Below, one piece after another: positions 22,258 through 33,946 of a stretch of DNA of 64,000 nt. The notes under the pieces were generated by a model. It had not been told where the DNA came from and made no database searches. It worked only from the letters and a program-made list of their open reading frames with translations. The stretch lies in the NCBI GenBank assembly GCA_001931875.2, contig MSJH02000544.1:248001-312000 (forward strand), read 5' to 3'. The stretch comes from Byssochlamys sp. IMV 00236 (taxonomy: Eukaryota > Ascomycota > Eurotiomycetes > Eurotiales > Thermoascaceae). Every line of letters starts with the position of its first letter. The stretch's first letter is position 1. The translations under genes were made by a program, and so were the position numbers.

Positions 22258-24544
22258 ATCTATCTGTCTTTTGATCTTCCCATGCCCTTACCCTCCCGGC
22301 TCTGCAGCGGCATCAAGCTCATGTCCAAGAAACTGCCACCGATCAAGTCACGCTGCGGCGTTGTATATCAACGGTGGGAACACACTCGTCGCGCACGGCT
22401 GGTCCAGGCGCCCAACGGTAGTTTCTAAGTGCATTTTGTCCATCCTCACACTCATCACCGTTAGCACGCCGCATTGGGAGCCCTTGATGACCATTTCTGA
22501 TGGAGTTTCCGAGTCTCTCTGTGTCCGGTCTTACCTGTCTTATTTATGCTAATCCTGTCTATATATCCATCTTTTTTCTTGTCTCTCGCTTTCCCCTTCA
22601 GGTGCGCGCGACTATGCCTGTCACCGTGATGTACATAAGGGGTTATCATTCTGTCTTTCAGCCTCCTGTCGGATACACTATGGGGTGTTTTATTATTTCT
22701 GGGAATATTCTACGACCGCACAAACAGACTATGTTCTTGAAACTCTCATTTGCGCTCTCTACTGTAAACATTGCGGCGGCCGCAGTTGCGGGCTGTACGA
22801 ATATTGTATCCGCCTATTCTGGAGACACGTCCGTGGGGCAGTCAACTGAAACAGCGCTCAAACCAAAGGGGGATAGATTCTAATCTGTCATCCTGATTAG
22901 ACACCTAATCCATTCGGAACCAGGATCACTGGTTAGACCAGGGATCAGATGCATATTCTTCAGAGATGATCGGTTGAAGATTTTTTAAGTTGCAAGAAAA
23001 GAGTCGCTTCTGCCGGGGGAGGGCAGCGGCTTTTAAAGAAGGCCCGCATTTACTCGACCCTCTTTTAACGCGCCTTTCACCACCCTGATTGGTGGGAGCT
23101 CTGGTGGATTCCAGCAACTTGATTTATTGTGTGGTCTCCAGAGCCCAAGTGATTGGCTGGATCACAAGGATCTCCTCGACCAATAGCATTCGACCTCAGG
23201 ATTGTCTACTGTACTACTCGAGTAACATTCTACCATACGGTGATAGATATATTAATGTCTAGCAGACCTTTGATGCTTGCATCACTTCCATGCAACGTTC
23301 ATGACAATCTAGAGCGGTCGAGCTGGTCATGGAAGATGCGTGCTATCACTTAATATGATACCGGAGGCTACAACTTCCTGAGCTTGCGAACAGACATCGG
23401 GGTGTACGGAAGAGTGACAACGAAGTAATGATTCTACTTCTCTTTTCCCCTCAATGAACAAATATGGCGGTTAATAATACCAAAAAGCCCTCCTCATATA
23501 GTGCATAATTAATGCTGACAGTCATATGCACACACGTGAAAGACCCCTCAGACATGATGTCACATGATACATGCGATCGTCAAGATGAGACTTCAGTTTT
23601 TTTTCTTTCTCGATTCTCCCTTGCAGGACTTGTGAGACAACAGCCGTTGAGATTATACATTCCAGATAGGAGGTGAGACAGCTATTAAGAATTATTGATC
23701 TTCTGGTATTCAGTACTAAATCGTTCGCAACAGGTCTGGGCTGCGTCTTGGCTCTTGAATAAGCGAGTTTCACACGCCTCGGGGATTTGTACTGGTTGCA
23801 AAGCATAAAACCTCACTGGTCGCCCAGAGATCCAGACTCCGATCGCATCGATTGGCTCCAGACCTCGCGAGTCGGTGGTCGGAAACACCATGCCTGATTC
23901 TGCTTTTTTTTTCGAGTACAAGCAGAGTGGTGTTCGCGATGATTAATTCAAAAATCTCAACGGGAAAATTTGACTGAGACCGTGAATGCATTCCTGGCAG
24001 TCCGTGGAGAACTGGTGGCGATCCCATGTCTCGTGCATGCCGGTCTGATACCACATACAGACGCTAAGCGTGGATGACGCAGTGTCCGATATCAACAATC
24101 GGGGACTTCCTCATCCAAAATCGCTCCGATCCCAACGGAGACGGGACGGCGGCGTTCTACAGTGGAACATCCGAGGTATCTCGGCCATGATGGGACACTC
24201 AGGGACCCGCGCTTGTTCCGTCATCAGCCACATCAAGCGGATCTGTCGCGGGATGATTTAAGTATCTGACTGTCGCGACGCAGCTATATAAATGTAGAAG
24301 AGCATTGAAACGGCATGAGCAGATAAGCCGCGCTCAGACAACAGCCTACGCAATTGACGTCTCTTGGGAAAAGAGGAATCGCCTATAGGCAGTCATGGCG
24401 GATTTGTTGACATAGATCCATTCGCTGAACTTAAGAAATCGCGCTGTCACAACACAGCGTATCCTCTGCATATTACCAACGAGGAATTTCAGGCAATCTA
24501 GCGATCTCTCAGGCTGCGTTCATCTTTTCTTGTCGCTAGTCAAG
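22258..24544. other. Spacer upstream of CYP505
   Basis: 2.3 kb with no strong gene. It contains a possible 50-residue secreted peptide frame (22731-22883, listed separately). Other open frames of 60-165 codons overlap each other on both strands and show no motifs. The last 200 bases presumably carry the CYP505 promoter. Confidence 0.45.
22731..22883 (+). CDS. Possible small secreted peptide (50 aa)
   Basis: ATG-started 50-codon frame whose first 20 residues look like a signal peptide (MFLKLSFALSTVNIAAAAVA), followed by about 30 polar residues with a single Cys in GCTNI. It has no paralogue in the window and no visible promoter feature. A chance frame is quite possible. Confidence 0.2.
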   Translation: MFLKLSFALSTVNIAAAAVAGCTNIVSAYSGDTSVGQSTETALKPKGDRF

Positions 24545-27500
24545 ATGGCCTCTGCACCGCAGCATAGCCCGATCCCAGGGCCCATCGGCATGCCTCTATT
24601 GGGAAACATTTATGATATCGATGCGGAAACACCCCTTAACAGCCTGGAGCGTCTGGCAGATACATATGGTGCGTTGGTCCTGGCGTGCGTATGTGATATG
24701 CGATCTTATACATCTTTCTGCGTCCTATAATGGGTTTCTTGCTTGAAATATAAACGAACTGACAGAAATATGAAGGCCCAATCTACAGACTGTCGATCTA
24801 CGGTACAACGCGAGTATTCTTGTCATCACATGCGCTAGTTGACGAAGTCTGCGGTGAGGAACGGTTTACAAAGTCAGTCTTTGGAGGATTGAAGGAGATC
24901 AGGAACGGTGTACATGATGGTCTCTTCACCGCGAACTATCCCGAAGAGGAAAACTGGGAGATTGCGCACCGTGTTCTTGTCCCGGCCTTTGGACCACTAT
25001 CAATCCGGGGGATGTTTGATGGTGAGAAATCACAGAAGGAGTTCGGATACTGTTTTCGGGTATGTGTGGCTGATCTGATGTGACAGAGATGTACGATATC
25101 GCCTCGCAGTTGATCATGAAGTGGGCTCGACAAGGGCCAAAGACTCCGATCATCGTCACGGACGACTTTACCCGCCTGACACTCGACACTATCGCTCTAT
25201 GTGCGATGGGCACGCGCTTCAACTCGTATTACCATGAGGAGATGCATCCCTTTGTGGACGCAATGTTAACATTGCTCACGGGATCTGGTAGGCGCGCACG
25301 TCGCCCAGCTCTTATCAATAACCTCCCCACATCAGAGAATACTCAGTACTGGAACGATATCGAGTTCCTGAAAAAGGTAGCGAAAGAATTGGTCGATGAC
25401 AGGAGGGCAAACCCGGAGGATAAAAAGGATCTGCTCAACGCTATGATCTTGGGTAAAGATCCGAAGACAGGAAAGGGCCTCACAGACGATTCGATTATCA
25501 ACAATATGATTACGTTTTTAATCGCAGGTATGGGTTTTCATCTCATGGTTATCGCGAACGTGTATCGATGTGCCAACACTGACAATCCTAGGCCATGAAA
25601 CCACCTCTGGTCTGTTATCTTTCCTTTTCTACTATCTTTTGAAAACTCCACACGCATATAAAAAGGCCCAGCAGGAGGTAGACGAGGTAATCGGGAAAAG
25701 AAAAATTACCATCGATGATCTTCCCAAGCTACGTTACATTAGCGCTGTCTTACGTGAAACGCTCCGTCTGAGACCAACGGCCCCTGCCTTTGCTTTGAGG
25801 CCTCATCCAACCAAGAACACAGAGGATCCCGTCACTTTGGGCCGCGGCAAGTATGCGCTGCATAAGGATGAATCTATTGTGGTGCTCCTAGCGAAGTTAC
25901 ACCGGGACCCTGAGGTCTACGGACCAGATGCCGAAGAATTCAAGCCTGAGAGGATGCTGGACGAGAACTTTGACAAGCTGCCTAAGAATGCATGGAAGCC
26001 TTTCGGGAATGGTCTACGGGGTTGCATTGGCCGTCCCTTTGCCTGGCAAGAGGCGCTTATTGTCGTGGCCGTCCTACTCCAGAACTTCAATTTCCAGATG
26101 GATGATCCCAGTTACACTCTGGAGATAAAACAGACACTCACCATTAAGCCAAAGGATTTCAGGATGCGGGCTACTTTACGGAGTGGACTTACTCCCACCA
26201 ATCTTGAATCTGTGCTCAATGGCACCGGCGCAGGTCCAGCGGAAGTATCTGGTGCGGCGAGCAGAAATCGTAAAGCAGAGGCGCCGTCGAATGGACCAGC
26301 TCCGGGACAAGGGAAGCCTATGTACATCTTCTTTGGAAGCAACACAGGGACCTGTGAGGCGTTCGCCAAAAGACTTGCAGACGACGCAATCAGCTATGGA
26401 TATAATGCTCGGATCGATTCCCTTGACTCAGCGGCGCAAAATATCCCGAAAAAGGACCCGGTTGTCTTTATCACGTCATCATATGAAGGCCAACCTCCGG
26501 ATAACGCTATTCACTTCTTCGAGTGGCTGAAGGGTTTGGAGGGGAAACAACTGGAAGACGTCAATTATGCTGTATTTGGTTGTGGTCACCGTAAGTACCA
26601 ACTTGATTTTAAATTTCAGTTGTGACTTGCCACTGACTCACTCTACTGCATAGATGATTGGCAAGCAACGTTTCACTTAGTACCCAAAACAGTTGACAGT
26701 CTTGTTGAAAAGAATGGGGCTTGTAGGCTTTGTGACATTGGTCTGGCTGATGCTGCAGCTTCTGATATGTTCAGTGACTTCGACACCTGGGGAGAATCGG
26801 CGTTCTGGCCCTCAATCACCTCAGCGTTTGGACAGTCGAAATCCAAGGATGCGGCTAAGCCCAAGTCTGCACTCCAAGTTGAAGTAAGCTCAAGGGAGCG
26901 TACCTCCATCCTAGGTCTCCGTTTACAGGAAGGCCTGGTCCTTGAAAATCAACTCCTCACGCAGCCCGGTGTGCCTGCCAAGCGCATGCTCAAGTTCAAG
27001 CTGCCGTCCGATACGACTTACCAGTGCGGCGATTACCTAGCTGTGCTTCCGGTGAACCCGAGCCATGTGGTCCGTCGAGCGATAAGTCGCTTCAATATCC
27101 CGTGGGACGCTGTGCTTCGTATTCAGAAAGCTCCCGGTGTGACCAGTTCACCAGCTTCGGTCCCTCTCGATTACCCTATCTCCGCATTTGAACTCTTGTC
27201 GACGTACGTCGAGCTGTCCCAGCCAGCTACGAAACGGGATGTGAACGTCCTCGCAGAAGCCGCCGCCTCAGATGCAGACACTCAAGCTGAACTTCGCTAT
27301 CTGGCCTCGAGTCCGTCTCGTTTCAACGCAGAGATTGTGGCCAAACGAGTCAGTCCGCTAGATCTTCTGCTTCGGTATCCTGCGATTGACCTGTCTCTTG
27401 GCGATTATCTAGCAATGCTGCCGCCGATGCGTGTGCGTCAGTACTCGATCTCGTCCTCGCCATTAGTTGATCCTTCCGAATGTTCCATAACACTCTCGGT

Positions 27501-28227
27501 TTTGAACTCCCCCTCATTGGCGTCCGGTAAAAATGCTAGCGAAAAGGAGGAAGAGGAAAGGTATCTCGGTGTTGCCTCAAACTATCTCTCTGAGCTCTCG
27601 GCAGGTGAGCAGGTTCATATAACTGTTCGCCCCTCGAACACCGGTTTTAAGCCTCCGTCTGATCTCAAGACGCCTATGATTATGGCCTGTGCTGGAAGTG
27701 GTCTTGCGCCTTTCCGTGGCTTCATCATGGACCGTGCGGAAAAGATTCGTGCCCGACGCACCAACTCGGAGGGTGGTGAGGCTGTGGAAACCGAGAAGCC
27801 CGCAGAAGCCATACTCTACGCCGGCTGCCGGACCAAGGGCAAAGATGATATCCACGCGGCAGAACTAGCTGAATGGGAGAGTCTGGGAGCTGTGCGTGTG
27901 CGATGGGCCTACAGTCGTCCTGAGGACGGCAGTAAAGGTCAGTATGTGCAGGATCTCATGCGAACTGATAGAGAAGAGCTGGTACAGCTGTTTGAAAGTG
28001 GAGCTCGGGTCTATGTCTGCGGGAGCACAGCAGCAGGAAACGCCATCAGGGATGTTTGCAAGGAGGTTTACCTTGAGAAGAGGCGCGAAAGGATTCGTAC
28101 AATCAAGGAAATGGGAGAGACCGGGCCAGATTTGCCGGATGAGAATGAAGATGAGGAAACAGCGGCTGAGAAATTCTTTGCGAAACTGCGGGCTAGAGAG
28201 CGTTATGCCACGGATGTTTTCACTTGA
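24545..28227 (+). CDS. CYP505 self-sufficient P450 fatty-acid hydroxylase (P450-CPR fusion)
   Basis: Fusion of a cytochrome P450 with an NADPH-P450 reductase, like P450foxy and bacterial P450BM3, which hydroxylates fatty acids near the omega end. Introns 24669-24775, 25022-25086, 25528-25591 and 26591-26653 give 1127 residues. Order: I-helix AGHETTSG (split by intron 3), ExxR in ETLRLRP, and heme ligand FGNGLRGCIGRP. The flavodoxin FMN domain starts MYIFFGSNTGTCEAFAKR with TSSYEGQPP. The FAD domain has RQYSISSSP, and the NADPH domain has ACAGSGLAPFRGF, ending ERYATDVFT. No N-terminal membrane anchor is seen, so it should be soluble or only peripherally attached. For intron 1, the acceptor AAG at 24775 restores the family's DTYGPIYRL sequence. 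Another splice giving extra residues is possible. The start is the first ATG in frame. Confidence 0.95.
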
Positions 28228-31200
28228 TTATATGCAGCCTGGGCTGGGATGCATTGGGTTTCTTGGTTTTGCCGTTAAACTGTCTTGGTATATATCTCCT
28301 CTGATTTTACTACTAGACTGTCCCACGTATAGACCATCCTGGTATTTATAGTCTCGATTAGTATTCATAGAAGCCCGTCCCTTGTCTTATGCCTGAGGCC
28401 TTTATCCTCTGCGACTTCTTGAATCTGGTCCATATCTACTAACACAAACGAAGAACAAGATAAAAAGCTCGATCATTGAGTACTTGAGTTTCAGTGAGTA
28501 AGAAATTAACAAGGGCCAGCAGACTAGAGGCGTCTGATGATTCCCCTCCTGTCGAAGCACGAGTAACCTGACTGGCACGAAGGTTGGTGATGAACAAGAT
28601 ATTACTGGATTTCGTCACTCAGCTATTGGACCTCACACGATTCATCATATGTTGAAAGTGGCAGACTGTATTGCTCACCTTCTGAAGAGCCCTGTCGTCA
28701 TCTTCTAGGAGTTACATGACGCTGCTACTGACGATGGTAGTATGTTGTACTTTAGCCACGCTGCATTCAGTGACATTTTCTAAACACCAAACTGTAGTCG
28801 TCTCTGAAAACAAGACACTTGCCACCCTTTTCGATTAAATCAAGAGCTACTTCGTCATCATCGATCTAAGAACACTCAAGATGGCGCTGAGCTGGGCCCG
28901 GTGGAAACATCCGCATCGCTTATCTTTACCATTATTTGTGTACTTTAAGCTATGAAACCACGATTCCGGATCCAGTATAGACTCAAACAATGTCCTGCCT
29001 GGTTCAGAGCTGGATTATAACCCTGGATGTTGTTGATTTTGATCCTAGGGACACAGCCGTGTGGTAAGACGACCGCAAGCCACCTGCTGCTGAGTGTGTG
29101 CCGGTAAATGGAAATATCAAGTTTTTCACATCAATGTCTATTCAGAGATCCTCAATGGAATACGATCCTGTCGTCATGATACTAACTTATTTCTAATCTA
29201 GAACTTTGCCTCCTCCATCCTTACTCCAGACATCAAAGCCATGATCATCACGCGAGTAAGTATGATGATGCAGCGTCTGATCATGGTCCTATCCTGACAT
29301 TCGTCAAACATTTGCAGATAATTGAACCAGAATAGGTAAATGGAGGACAACAAGGGAAGTATTAGGCATTGGTTAACTATGATCGAGAGTAAAAGATATG
29401 CTGGGGATATGCAGAGGACATGTATGAACAAAGAAGGGATCGAGATAAGTTATGATGAGAAGCGTACAGTTAGAATCGTTTTTAACTACATATTAGCAGG
29501 AATTCAACTGGATCCAAAGAATCATCGACGTTCTCGAAACGAAATGTCCTCCGTGCAACAGTACAAGCGGCCTAGTATTTTCGAGTATTCTCAAGCAATA
29601 ACTCCGTGATGGTATAGAAGCATATTCTACCCAATAGCGGAATGAGCCAGATAGGGATCATTCGTTCTTGTACGCGCAGTCTATTTAAACGCTATAGACC
29701 AATGAGCGAGGCTACGAGGCGCACACTTAATGGAATTTCAGACAGTTTGATCTACTACCAAGCAATGCCTGACTTTCTTGGCTTTGAATGGTGGCTGCGT
29801 CACCAACCCAACTCTATCGCAAACTATACATAGTTAACTACCTTCAGTCGGGTATTATTGCAATCACAAACCGATCTAGACTCCAGTGTTCAAAAATCAA
29901 GCAATTCTTGAGAGAAAAGCTAATTTAGCTTCTAGGCCTAAGGGGTACGGTAAGCCTTAAGGTTAACTGATCGTCGCGGGAGCTCAGATTGTATAATATC
30001 TCTGCCGATAACTAGTGACCACTTCCGAGGAGGCTTATAGGCTAGAGACATCGAAAATAGCGCATGGACGAAGACAAACTTCAAGTAGCAATGGATTGAG
30101 TTTCCAGAATAGTCTTCTGCGAGAGAGAAAGAATATTCAAACGGTCTAGTTATTGTTTTTCTGTCTGCACCGGGGATGCCCGGAAGCAGAACACTTTTGG
30201 AACCGTGGTTTTGTTCTGTCCCGGAAGAAGAAGTTTGGCTCATTTTTTTCGGACATGCGGAGCGATCGCAAATCGCAAGGTTTCCCAGAAATCCGATCGG
30301 TGTCTCATATCAGAGTTTGGCCGTTATCGATAGACTAATGATCCATCCCAGGAACTTACTTACTGTCGGAGCACTATCTCTTCTAGAAGGAATGCGAGCC
30401 ATCACGGATATGATACTCGATTCATCAACAGATTCGTAATCACCGAAGAGCAGAAAGACTGATGTCAGACGGTATGCAGTGACCAGTCGCAGGCTGATCG
30501 GACGGGATCTCATGAGAAGCTCAACTTCAACCGCCTGACGGCATCAAACTTAGAGACAGCAATACTACAGCATACAACGTGGTCATAGCTGCAGCTGTCA
30601 TATCGCGTCGCGTTTCAGAATGGGAAACGAGGGCACACGAGACAAGATCCCCGAAAGTCGCAATGTGATACGGAGTAGAAGGTGACTGCCACTATCTACA
30701 AACATTCTCGATGATGCCATCCGTGAGGCTCGAATTCTACCGGGAGCTCCCTTTCCAGCGTCCGTCAAATTTGGCTTGCCCCTGACCCGAGAGGGCAAAA
30801 CTAGATACTCCGTACAATGGGCCGTTGTACGGGATCTGGAATAGCTTACTGCCACTACCGTCTCGCTAACCGACGAACTACTCTAGTCTGCGATTGATTG
30901 TGGATGCCCAGAACCCGACTGCAAGGTCCCGTACTACGTTAAGACGCAAAGGCAATGTTCCAAGGTTCGCATGAGGCGTCGCCTGCAACTCTACAGAGTT
31001 CTTCAGGTTCCGAGGGAGAACTCATGGCTAGGCGGAGGAGATGCTGCTTGGGATACTGCGAAAGTCGGCGTCCCTTGCACAGGTTCGTCGTTTTCTCCCG
31101 AGGTGCTGTCGATCTCCTGCAAAAAGTTTGGTTCTCACAGAGCTTGATAGCGAAATGTGGATCGCCGCGCCCGCTGTCTCTGGCCACTTAGATCGGCATC

Positions 31201-32171
31201 GCCTGGCGCATGGACGCATTTCATCTCCGTGGGTTTGTTGACGATGAACTCCACGGACAAGCAAAAGCCTAAAGCAAAAGGCAACATGCGCAGAAACTGG
31301 CAACCCAGAGTCCACAAGGATGAGGATGAGGATACTCAGCATTTTCAGGGTCGCCAGTGACGATTCTAGACGGGATACAGCATGGCAAATGAATACTCAA
31401 CTCTAGTTTCTTCTCGTGAGATTACAAGCCACAGTGATCTGCATCGATCTTCGTGGCGTGATCAGAGAAGTAAATAGCGGCGCCTCTCGACGTGGCGCTC
31501 AAACGCGTTTGCCGTGGCTAATGCAGGACACCAACTGCCATTCGGACGTCTTGTTTGCATAATACTCCGTACTCTAGACTAGAGTATCCAGCTGGAAGGG
31601 TCTCCACACGGGGGGATACACTGTTCGGTACACTTTTGATATAAGGGGCCGATCAGCAAGTCCAGCGCAACTCAAATGTCGATGCTTATGTGACATGAGT
31701 GGCGCATAAACTCGACAGCTTTGCCTTTCTTCTCTCGGACAGGAGTGAACGGATTAGGTATGGATGTGTGCAAAACAGGCTCGAGAAACTATCAGAACCA
31801 TGAGCAACCCAGTCTTTTTTCTGTGATGGTCTGATCGATGGAGACCGACGGACCATGTATCTCCTACCCGGGGACTCAAATTACTCTAAAGCCCCAGAGC
31901 TATGGCGTGTGTGCTCCGCTGCATAGGTCGATCTCCTATCTGGAAAAAGACGTCGCTGATCTCTGGCTATAAGAATCTTTCCCCCTCCTCGACCTGGTTT
32001 CCTTCGGTCAGGCCTACTGCTTCTTTCGATCCAGCAGCTTCGATATCTTCTCGACAGCTCTCATACCATACGAACTTTCTATCATATCACTCTTTGACTT
32101 TTCTTGTTTCTTGACCAGGACCTCCTTAACTTCTTTTTAATAGAAATCTTTTTGAATCACCTACCTACAAG
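28228..32171. other. Gene-poor spacer, 3.9 kb
   Basis: No convincing gene. A short stretch near 29050 reads like a P-loop (PCGKTT), but its flanks are closed by stops. Between 30900 and 31370 several frames are open on both strands, without any recognisable domain. The nine-mer TACTCCGTA or its complement occurs at 30669, 30806 and 31563. A hairpin (8-base arms, one-base loop) lies at 31570-31586. A TATA-like CTATAAGAA near 31967 and a CT-rich leader precede the next gene. Confidence 0.45.
31563..31571. repeat. TACTCCGTA dispersed nine-mer
   Basis: One of four copies in the window (30669-30677 in reverse orientation, 30806-30814, 31563-31571, 48876-48884). Chance would give about 0.5 copies on both strands. 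It is short and dispersed, and its nature is unknown. Confidence 0.4.
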
Positions 32172-32627
32172 ATGAAGTTCACTTCCGTCGTCGCTGCCTT
32201 TGGCGCTGTCAACGTCGCTTTGGCTGCTCCAGCTGGTTTGGCTGGTCTTCGTGACCTAGTTCCTGGCCTGCCAGCTGGCCTTCCTGCTGGCCTTCCCAAC
32301 GGCCTTCCTGCTGGTCTTCCTAGTGGCCTTCCTACCGGCCTTCCTACTCCTCCCTCCGGAGCTCTGCCATTCCCAACCGGAGCGATTCCCTCTGGCCTTC
32401 CCACGCCGAGTGCTCTCCCCTCTGACCTCCCTGGTGAGTCTGAGGGCAACGCCATCGTCCGCCGCGGCCTCTTTCCGAACCAGCCCAAGGGACCTTTCCC
32501 TGAGCACCACCACCACCGCCCTCAGCCTACCGGTACTGTCCCTCTGCCAACGGGCGGTTTCCCTACTCCCACGGGTGGTCTTCCTTTCCTTAAGGATGAC
32601 GTTCCCGTCACCAACTTCAGCGCTTAA
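32172..32627 (+). CDS. Small secreted Gly-Leu-Pro repeat protein
   Basis: Single exon of 151 residues. A signal peptide of about 19 residues (ending ALAAPA) is followed by a Gly-Leu-Pro repeat region at residues about 35-60 (units GLPA, GLPN, GLPS, GLPT) and further Pro/Thr/Gly-rich sequence. In the middle there is a dibasic RR at about residue 98, a plausible Kex2-type processing site, then a His cluster (EHHHHRP) and a second PTG-rich repeat region. There are no Cys residues in the mature part, so it is not a hydrophobin or a typical Cys-rich effector. Similar repeat-rich secreted proteins of unknown role occur in fungi, and I know of no assigned function. The CT-rich leader upstream suggests good expression. 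Confidence 0.8.
   Translation: MKFTSVVAAFGAVNVALAAPAGLAGLRDLVPGLPAGLPAGLPNGLPAGLPSGLPTGLPTPPSGALPFPTGAIPSGLPTPSALPSDLPGESEGNAIVRRGLFPNQPKGPFPEHHHHRPQPTGTVPLPTGGFPTPTGGLPFLKDDVPVTNFSA
32275..32349 (+). repeat. GLPx-coding tandem repeat
   Basis: Imperfect 12 nt units coding Gly-Leu-Pro-x, seven in a row, inside the secreted repeat protein. Codons vary at third positions (GGC CTG/CTT CCA/CCT), so purifying selection or old age of the repeat is plausible. Confidence 0.8.
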
Positions 32628-33946
32628 AAGCCTACCGCGTTGATATTCGCCTGGCCGCCGATTCTCCACGCCTTCGGAGCGGGAGCAGGAAACTGTACAA
32701 GGACAGCGGAATCGTCAGTGACGTAGCGGATTACTTTTATATCTGCGCCGCCGCACATCGGGAATATGTGCTGACCATCGATTGACCTTGATGCGGGTGC
32801 GGGCGTGAATACTTCCAGGACTGCCAATGACAGGCCCTTTCCGTTTCTGCGAAGCTCGAAACTCCTGTATTTTCTTTTTATATGTTTCATGTATATACTC
32901 TCTATAAGAGGTGCATACAGAACACCGACTTCCATTCAATCGCTTCACCATTGCGCTACCAATGTGACCCCTTTTTGAACAGATCAATTTCATCCTGGTG
33001 AGAACGCATCATTTCCCGTGCAGATGTACTAGGTCGTTAGTTAGCGAAGGTCGGGCATCGATCGACTCTGATCATCCAGGGGTTTTGTCGTTTGTCGTTT
33101 GGTGGGCCTTGCTGATCGCTGACATAAGTATCTCTGCCGTGTCCGATCCCGGATGTTTTCTGCCTGAACTTCGAGGCAGAAAGTTCCACCCTCCATCGTT
33201 GATCATCGTCAAAGTCCCATCATTCTCCCAATATCTACAATCTCGGATCTGTCTCGTCTTTAGTATCTATATGTGTTCATAATGGTAATTTGACTGTGAC
33301 TCCTTGTCTTGGATTTTGCTTCTATAATCCTCTCCTCCGTACCCGTGCATGTACCAAGTATTGACTGTCTGAACGACGGGCTACTTCTGTCCCAGAGTGT
33401 ATCTGATCCCACTTACCCTGGAAAAACCCGCAATGTAGGTGGCATAAGTGTGTTGTATGACGCTCTTAGAACCCATGTCCACATGTGGGTTGGTTATCGA
33501 GTGATCTGGATGTACGCCATCTTCCATGTTGGTATGGAGTCTCGCAGCTCAATTGACCTAAAGACAGTCCTCCTCTGACTGGCATATACTTATAACGACG
33601 GGCAGTTTGTGTGGTATGGCAAAAATAGTTATCGATGTCTTATTCCTTGGCCGATCTCATTCTTCGGCACCTGGCAAGTCCAGTTATTGTCTGCGGCCTC
33701 TACGTCGCTATTGCTGTGAGATTCCCCACAAATGGCTGATAAGGTCTTATTGACATCGGCCGGACCGGCCGACAGTATGTTTACCATGATTTTCCACATC
33801 GATATGACCGATCGCGCCTTTATTAACTCATAATGTCGCCTCTCAAGGAGACAGGTGACCTCCGCTTCTAGTCTTCGCTCGTCTCAGATCGACTACAGAA
33901 GAATAAAGCAGCACCTCTTCCTGAGATTCATGGTTCTTGTCTTGCA
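32628..33946. other. Gene-free spacer
   Basis: 1.3 kb without a convincing gene. Frames of 89-103 codons show no domain. A D-arm-like patch on the minus strand near 32950-32975 was examined and rejected as a tRNA. The 5' part of the decayed regulator might extend into its end, but no Zn2Cys6 cluster was found. Confidence 0.45.

Noticed and set aside
29030..29100. P-loop-like reading (PCGKTTASHLL) on the plus strand
   Set aside because: Only about 20 codons are open between stops, and neighbouring frames show no continuation of any NTPase family.
30900..31370. Several frames open on both strands
   Set aside because: They mutually overlap and none contains a recognisable domain. Locally higher GC content explains the lack of stops.
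32910..32990. tRNA-like patch on the minus strand (GGTAGCGCAATGGT, like a D arm)
   Set aside because: No matching T arm (GGTTCRANYCC), no anticodon stem and no acceptor pairing could be found.
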